A stretch of DNA of 9,114 bases from an uncultured Eubacteriales bacterium. Its GTDB lineage: Bacteria > Bacillota > Clostridia > Peptostreptococcales > Anaerovoracaceae. The stretch covers positions 1-9,114 of the forward strand of contig UQXL01000043.1 in assembly GCA_900545135.1 (NCBI GenBank), in the 5' to 3' direction. Positions 5,132-9,114 of this stretch are shown piece after piece. The notes beneath the pieces are model-generated. The model did not search any database. It was not told the origin of the DNA and worked only from the letters and a program-made list of their open reading frames with translations. Made by a program: the position numbers and the translations under genes. Each line of letters opens with the position of its first letter. The stretch's first letter is position 1.

Positions 5132-5998
5132 TTACTCCCCTTTCTCCTTGTCAAACAGCTTTCTTCTGGCTGTAGAACGTCTCATCATATCTTTGATTCC
5201 CTCTTTGTCCGCTTCCATGAGCATCCGCTCAAGCCGTGAAATCTCCATGGTAAACAGCTTCATCTGATGCAGCAGAGCGTCTTTGTTTAACAGAAACAGT
5301 TCGCTCCACATGGTTTCGTCTATTCTGGCTATTCTCGTCAGGTCTCTGAACGAGTCTCCTGTGTAGTCCTCAAGATTTTCGGTATGGTCGCATGTCATCA
5401 GGGACATGGCTATACAGTGGGTCAGCTGAGAGACAAAGCCTATCATTTCATCGTGATCTTCAGGTGAAAGCTCGGATATTTTGGCAAAATTGAGTATTTC
5501 GCCTATCTGCCTGCAGAGTTCTTTGGCGCTTTCCGTATTCTTTTCCGTAGGAACGACTATATAATTGGCATCGTAAAATATCTTCTCGTCGCTGTTTTTG
5601 ATTCCCAGCCTTTCACATCCTGCCATCGGGTGAGCCGCTATGTATTCGCAGTCGTCCCGCAGCATATTCTGAATATCCCTTACCAGCTTTCCCTTAACGC
5701 CCGTGACGTCTGTGATTATGGTACCGCTCCTGAGATACCACTGGTTTTTTTCTATCCATTCCCTGAAAATATGAGGATAAAGGGCGAAGATTATCACGTC
5801 TGCCGACTCTATCATTCCTCTGTCCACCTGGGTTGCTCCCTTGGCTATTATGTTGTTTTCAAGGGCGAATTTTATCGTCTCTTCGTCTGTATCTATGGCG
5901 CTTACGGCATAGCCCGCCTTAGTAAAGCCCCTGGCGTAGCTGCCGCCTATTATTCCCAGTCCTATAATCAGTATATTTGTGTCTTTATCAATCTTCAA
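5132..5998 (-). CDS. tyrA: Prephenate dehydrogenase
   Basis: This enzyme oxidatively decarboxylates prephenate to 4-hydroxyphenylpyruvate, the first tyrosine-specific step. The protein has 288 residues. An N-terminal Rossmann fold carries GLGIIGGS (13-20), with Asp36 at the end of strand 2 suggesting NAD+ preference. The catalytic motif HPMAGCE (123-129) holds the key histidine. THCIA (193-197) and FRDLTRIA (217-224) in the helical C-terminal domain supply His194 and Arg222 for substrate binding. The C-terminal ACT domain of Bacillus-type TyrA is absent, so direct tyrosine feedback through such a domain is not expected. The start is a TTG, chosen because GAGGTG (6011 to 6006) lies 7 nt upstream inside aroA. 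The gene overlaps the end of aroA by 11 nt and ends 4 nt before the DAHP synthase start, so translational coupling on both sides is likely. Confidence 0.95.
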   Translation of the reverse strand: MKIDKDTNILIIGLGIIGGSYARGFTKAGYAVSAIDTDEETIKFALENNIIAKGATQVDRGMIESADVIIFALYPHIFREWIEKNQWYLRSGTIITDVTGVKGKLVRDIQNMLRDDCEYIAAHPMAGCERLGIKNSDEKIFYDANYIVVPTEKNTESAKELCRQIGEILNFAKISELSPEDHDEMIGFVSQLTHCIAMSLMTCDHTENLEDYTGDSFRDLTRIARIDETMWSELFLLNKDALLHQMKLFTMEISRLERMLMEADKEGIKDMMRRSTARRKLFDKEKGE

Positions 5999-7202
5999 TC
6001 TTCTTCACCTCAATTCCTAAAGCTGCCAATTTATCAAAGAAGTCCGGAAAGCTCTTCGTCACCGCTTCCGCACCGTCTATTACGCCTCCCGTAAGCGTCA
6101 GCAGGATGGCTTCCGACATGACTATCCTGTGGTCGTTGTGTCCGTAAAGTTCTGATACAGGAGTTTTAAAATCTGCCGGATAAATTACTACTTCATCGTC
6201 GTAAACTGATGATGAAACTCCAAATTTGGCCAGTTCCGACGCCATGGCCTGAGCTCTGTCGCTTTCCTTTATCCTGAGCCTTCTGGTCCCGGAGAACACG
6301 CCGCCGTTTTTGGCTGCCGCCACGGCGAACATGATCGGCGCCAAATCAGGACAGTCGGAAATGTTCAGTGCTGGCGTACCCTTTTTAAGCTGCTCAAACA
6401 TCTTGCCGTACACTCTGTCGCCCTGCAGACTGTTTTCCGGAAGGTTATTGATTTTGACCTCTCCGCCGAACACGTTCAAAGCCTCAAAGAAAGCGGCGTT
6501 GGAGTAATCTCCCTCTACCCAGGCCTCCTGCGCCGAATACTCCTGATTTCCTTTTATATAAATGGTCTTCTCGTCTTTCCACGACGCTTCGACTCCAAAT
6601 ATTTTGAGGGCGGAAATGGTCATGTCTATATATGACCGGCTCTCTATAGGCGGCGTTATGGTGAGAACACTGTCGCCGTCAAGCAGAGGCAGCGCGAATA
6701 AAAGTCCGCTGATGAACTGACTTGACACGTTGCCGGCCATCTTAAAACTTCCCGGCCTCAGCGGTCCCTTGACCATAAGGCTGGTCCTGTCCTGAGAGAA
6801 GAGCAGACCTCTTTCTTCGCACATCGTCTCATATATACCAAGAGGCCTTTCCATCAGGCGCTCACTGCCGGACAAAACTGCGTTGGCTCCTGAGATGAGA
6901 CAGAGAGGAACGAAAAACCTCAGCGTGCTTCCGCTTTCACCGCAGTTCAATATCCTACCGGCCGCCGCATTTCTTATATCGGTCCCGCTCACTGCGATGC
7001 TGTCTCCGCTTCTCTCGCACTTCACGCCCATGGCCTCAAGGCAGTCTATCGTAGCCAGCACGTCGCTGGAGCCGGCTATGCCATGAACTACGCACCTGTC
7101 CTTTGAAAGCCCCGCGCATATCAGCAGCCGGTGCGCCATGCTCTTTGACGGCGGAGCTTCCACGAAACCTGCCGCCTTACCTTTGCTTATGCTTATCTTC
7201 AT
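5988..7202 (-). CDS. aroA: EPSP synthase (3-phosphoshikimate 1-carboxyvinyltransferase)
   Basis: This enzyme transfers the enolpyruvyl group of phosphoenolpyruvate to shikimate 3-phosphate. The 404 residues are close to the usual family length. Visible motifs are PPSKSMAHR (17-25; Lys20, Arg25), NCGESGSTLRF (86-96), ERLMERPLG (114-122; Arg119), NVSSQF (158-163), ESRSYIDMT (187-195), SDCPDLAP (282-289; catalytic Asp286), KESDR (312-316; Glu313) and HNDHR (355-359; His358, Arg359). All expected active-site residues are present. Position 96 is Phe where E. coli has Pro101 after the conserved Arg; the glycine equivalent to E. coli Gly96 is kept (Gly91). The ATG lies 18 nt behind the aroQ stop, with GGAG 7 nt upstream. 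Its last codons contain the ribosome binding site and start of tyrA. Confidence 0.96.
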   Translation of the reverse strand: MKISISKGKAAGFVEAPPSKSMAHRLLICAGLSKDRCVVHGIAGSSDVLATIDCLEAMGVKCERSGDSIAVSGTDIRNAAAGRILNCGESGSTLRFFVPLCLISGANAVLSGSERLMERPLGIYETMCEERGLLFSQDRTSLMVKGPLRPGSFKMAGNVSSQFISGLLFALPLLDGDSVLTITPPIESRSYIDMTISALKIFGVEASWKDEKTIYIKGNQEYSAQEAWVEGDYSNAAFFEALNVFGGEVKINNLPENSLQGDRVYGKMFEQLKKGTPALNISDCPDLAPIMFAVAAAKNGGVFSGTRRLRIKESDRAQAMASELAKFGVSSSVYDDEVVIYPADFKTPVSELYGHNDHRIVMSEAILLTLTGGVIDGAEAVTKSFPDFFDKLAALGIEVKKIED

Positions 7203-7220
7203 AAATTTTCTCCGCTTTTA

Positions 7221-7664
7221 TTATTTTTTCTGCAAAATTTTCTCTTTCAGAAAGTCTATCGCTTCCAGATAGCCGTCAGTTCCGCGGCCCATAACGGTAA
7301 AACAGCATGCCTGTCTTATGTAACTTATCTGACGGAAGTCCTCCCTCTCTTTTACATTGGAAATATGGACTTCGGCAGTCGGCAGACTTACGCTCTTCAC
7401 CGCATCGAGAAGCGCTATGCTCGTATGGGTATATGCTCCCGGATTTATCACGATGCCGTCGGCCTGCTCGAAATACGCCTGCTGTATCCTGTCCACCAAG
7501 TCTCCCTCGTGGTTCGACTGGTAAAATTCTGCTTCTATTTCATTTTCCGCGCAGTGGTTCTTTATTTTGGCGACCAGATCGTCATAGCTTTTACTGCCGT
7601 ATTTGTCGGGCTCCCTTACGCCGAGCATATTGAGGTTTGGCCCGTTGATGATCACCAGCTTCAT
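7221..7664 (-). CDS. aroQ: 3-Dehydroquinate dehydratase, type II
   Basis: This enzyme dehydrates 3-dehydroquinate to 3-dehydroshikimate by the type II (anti-elimination) mechanism, typically as a dodecamer. The protein has 147 residues, the normal length. Motifs are NGPNLNMLGVREPDKYG (7-23) with catalytic Tyr22 and Arg17 in the flexible lid, NPGAYTHTS (74-82), and EVHISN (98-103) with catalytic His100. It overlaps the aroE-aroK stop by 4 nt (ATGA). GGAGG lies 7 nt before the ATG, inside the upstream gene. Its product is the substrate of the shikimate dehydrogenase encoded just before it. Confidence 0.97.
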   Translation of the reverse strand: MKLVIINGPNLNMLGVREPDKYGSKSYDDLVAKIKNHCAENEIEAEFYQSNHEGDLVDRIQQAYFEQADGIVINPGAYTHTSIALLDAVKSVSLPTAEVHISNVKEREDFRQISYIRQACCFTVMGRGTDGYLEAIDFLKEKILQKK

Positions 7665-8908
7665 TGAAATTCCTCCATGATCTTCTGTATAAGTTCTTCT
7701 TTGCTGCCGTTATTCTGTACTATGACGTCAGCAGCGACCTTATATATATCGTATCTTTCCTCGTATCTCCTCTTAAGCTGTTCCCTGTCGAAAGCCGTAG
7801 GGCGATCAGGAGTGGGAACAAGCAATTCAAGATCTCTGTCTATGAACACGACGCGTCCGTTCATCTTGAGAAATTTTTCGTTTTCCTTTTTTACAATGCT
7901 GCCGCCCCCTGTGGCGATTACTGCCCCGTTCCTGGCGGCTAGACTTTTAACGGTTTCAGTCTCCAGCCTTCTGAAATGTTCCTCTCCGTATTTTTCAAAT
8001 ATCTCAGGTATGCTGATGCCTGCCTGGGAAACTATCACCTCGTCCATGTCGAAGAATTTGCGTCCCAGCTTCTCGGCGACGGCTTTTCCCGCCGTGGTCT
8101 TGCCGCTTCCCGGCATGCCAACCAGAACTATATTGGTCTTTTCAGAGAGGATATCCCGGTAAATCCTGTCGGTCAGCTCTGATTCATATTTCACGCCGAG
8201 GAAAAATTCCGAAGCGCTGACGGCCTGAGCCACCAGCATATAAAGTCCTCCCTCAGCTTTTATTCCTTTTTGCAGAGCCTGCGTCACCAAACGGCTTCTT
8301 ATGGGATTATATATCGCGTCGGCTACGCCCTCAAGGCTGAAAAAATTATCAATGTCCAGCGGAGAGTCGCCGATATTCGGATACATTCCGCATGGCGTTG
8401 TATTTATTATGAGCTGCGCGTCCTTATGCAGCATATATGCCTCATCGTATGTAACAGTACCGGGAGCGCCTGTAATACGGCTGCGGCTCACCTTTACCGC
8501 TTCGCCGGCCTCCATGCTCCTGCATACGGCAAGGGCGGTGTCCGAAGTGCCGCCGGTTCCCAGGATGAGGACTTTTTTTCCTTTAATACCTATCCCCAAG
8601 CGTCTTATCAAGGCGGACAGACCGTCGAAGTCGGTGTTGTGCCCCGTCAGCTTTCCGCCGTCGTTTCTGATGCAGTTGACCGCTCCGATTTCTGAGGCTG
8701 CCTTACTCATGCTGTCCATGAAGGGGATCACGGTCTGCTTATAGGGAATAGTTACATTGATTGCTTTAAATTTCTTTTCTCTGAGAAAGGCTTCCAGCTG
8801 CTCCGGCTCAAGCTCAATAAGCGCGTAATCATATTTGCCCAGTCTTGCGTGTATGTCTTTGGAAAAGCTGTGCCCCAGCTTTCTGCCTATGAGTCCGTAT
8901 TCTGTCAT
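7661..8908 (-). CDS. aroE-aroK: Fused shikimate dehydrogenase-shikimate kinase
   Basis: One uninterrupted 415-residue protein carries two consecutive enzymes. Residues 1-255 are shikimate dehydrogenase: HSFS (13-16), NVTIPYK (51-57; catalytic Lys57), GAVNC (75-79), TGHNTDFDG (88-96; Asp93), the nucleotide loop LGTGGTS (116-122), NTTPCGMYP (169-177) and Gln228. Residues 259-415 are shikimate kinase: Walker A GMPGSGKTT (264-272), DMDE (287-290), FRRLETE (312-318; shikimate-binding Arg), GGG (334-336), a short lid around RPTA (369-372), and the late Arg385 in EERYDIY. Every expected active-site residue in both halves is present, so both should work. The junction ILSEKTN (253-259) is very short. 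It reduces dehydroshikimate to shikimate and phosphorylates it. The ATG directly abuts the aroC stop; AAAGGAG lies 11 nt upstream. Confidence 0.95.
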   Translation of the reverse strand: MTEYGLIGRKLGHSFSKDIHARLGKYDYALIELEPEQLEAFLREKKFKAINVTIPYKQTVIPFMDSMSKAASEIGAVNCIRNDGGKLTGHNTDFDGLSALIRRLGIGIKGKKVLILGTGGTSDTALAVCRSMEAGEAVKVSRSRITGAPGTVTYDEAYMLHKDAQLIINTTPCGMYPNIGDSPLDIDNFFSLEGVADAIYNPIRSRLVTQALQKGIKAEGGLYMLVAQAVSASEFFLGVKYESELTDRIYRDILSEKTNIVLVGMPGSGKTTAGKAVAEKLGRKFFDMDEVIVSQAGISIPEIFEKYGEEHFRRLETETVKSLAARNGAVIATGGGSIVKKENEKFLKMNGRVVFIDRDLELLVPTPDRPTAFDREQLKRRYEERYDIYKVAADVIVQNNGSKEELIQKIMEEFQ

Positions 8909-9114
8909 CTATCGCTTTTCTCCTTTAATAAAATCCGTTCCGAATCTCACCGTCAGCAAATCTGCCAAGGTGAGGGCCGTAACGGCGTCCACCACGGCTC
9001 TGGCCCTATGGATCACCGCCGGATCGTGTCTGCCCTGTATAATGAGTTTGGCGTTTTCTTCTTTCTCCAGGTCCACCGTATCCTGCGCCTTGTATATGGA
9101 CGGCGTAGGTTTGA
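8909..9114 (-). CDS. aroC: Chorismate synthase, C-terminal part only
   Basis: The gene runs off the right edge and only the last 67 residues are seen. They begin KPTPSIYKAQDTVDLEKEE and contain the family's C-terminal signature region RHDPAVIHRARAVVDA, then VTALTLADLL and the end GTDFIKGEKR. Chorismate synthase removes phosphate from EPSP to make chorismate, using reduced flavin. In the signature, an alanine and an aspartate stand where many members have proline and glutamate (...VPVVEA...). This is conservative and not evidence of loss of function. The TAG stop (8911 to 8909) touches the ATG of aroE-aroK, and the latter's ribosome binding site lies inside this gene. The operon promoter must be further right, outside the window. 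Confidence 0.95.
   Translation of the reverse strand, partial: KPTPSIYKAQDTVDLEKEENAKLIIQGRHDPAVIHRARAVVDAVTALTLADLLTVRFGTDFIKGEKR

Noticed and set aside
5128..5154. Nine-codon upstream extension of the DAHP synthase gene
   Set aside because: It overlaps the end of tyrA, while GGGGAG is correctly placed for the ATG at 5127 and the residues MTRRKGSKL are just tyrA read in another frame.

Overview
The window looks like chromosomal DNA of a low-to-moderate GC Firmicute, most likely an anaerobic member of the class Clostridia. The reasons are strong AGGAGG-type ribosome binding sites, several TTG starts, frequent ATA isoleucine codons, a tetrahydrofolate (THF) riboswitch in front of a folT-type vitamin transporter gene, and a DUF421/DUF4363 gene pair. 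The species cannot be named from the sequence alone. No tRNA, rRNA, CRISPR array, insertion sequence or phage gene is visible.

Left part (1-1951). A good sigma-70-type promoter at 45-74 fires leftward out of the window. A small four-helix membrane protein of unknown function (180-554, +) faces a major facilitator superfamily transporter (661-1866, -). They share a bidirectional intrinsic terminator (627-660). The transporter's own promoter lies in the short divergent spacer before the next operon.

Middle part (1952-4098). A two-gene operon encodes a DUF421 (YetF-like) membrane protein and a DUF4363 protein that overlap by ATGA. A GC-rich block of three 24-bp tandem repeats follows, with an inverted repeat around it. 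Next comes a promoter whose predicted start falls at the first base of a THF riboswitch aptamer. The aptamer has a perfect P2, a perfect P3, the loop pseudoknot and an unusually long P4 arm. Its expression platform sequesters the ribosome binding site of folT, the substrate-binding (S) component of an ECF folate transporter, which starts at a TTG. An intrinsic terminator closes folT.

Right part (4099-9114, all -). This is the 3' portion of a tightly packed chorismate/tyrosine operon, read right to left: aroC (C-terminal end only), a fused aroE-aroK gene, aroQ (type II dehydroquinase), aroA (EPSP synthase), tyrA (prephenate dehydrogenase) and a DAHP synthase gene. Junctions are abutting, overlapping or 4-18 nt apart, with ribosome binding sites often inside the preceding gene, so translational coupling is likely. 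Together the products cover the entry step, dehydroquinate to chorismate, and the first tyrosine-specific step. Dehydroquinate synthase (aroB) is not in the window and may lie upstream of aroC. The main points of interest are the riboswitch architecture, the AroE-AroK fusion and the tandem repeat. No wholly new system was recognised.
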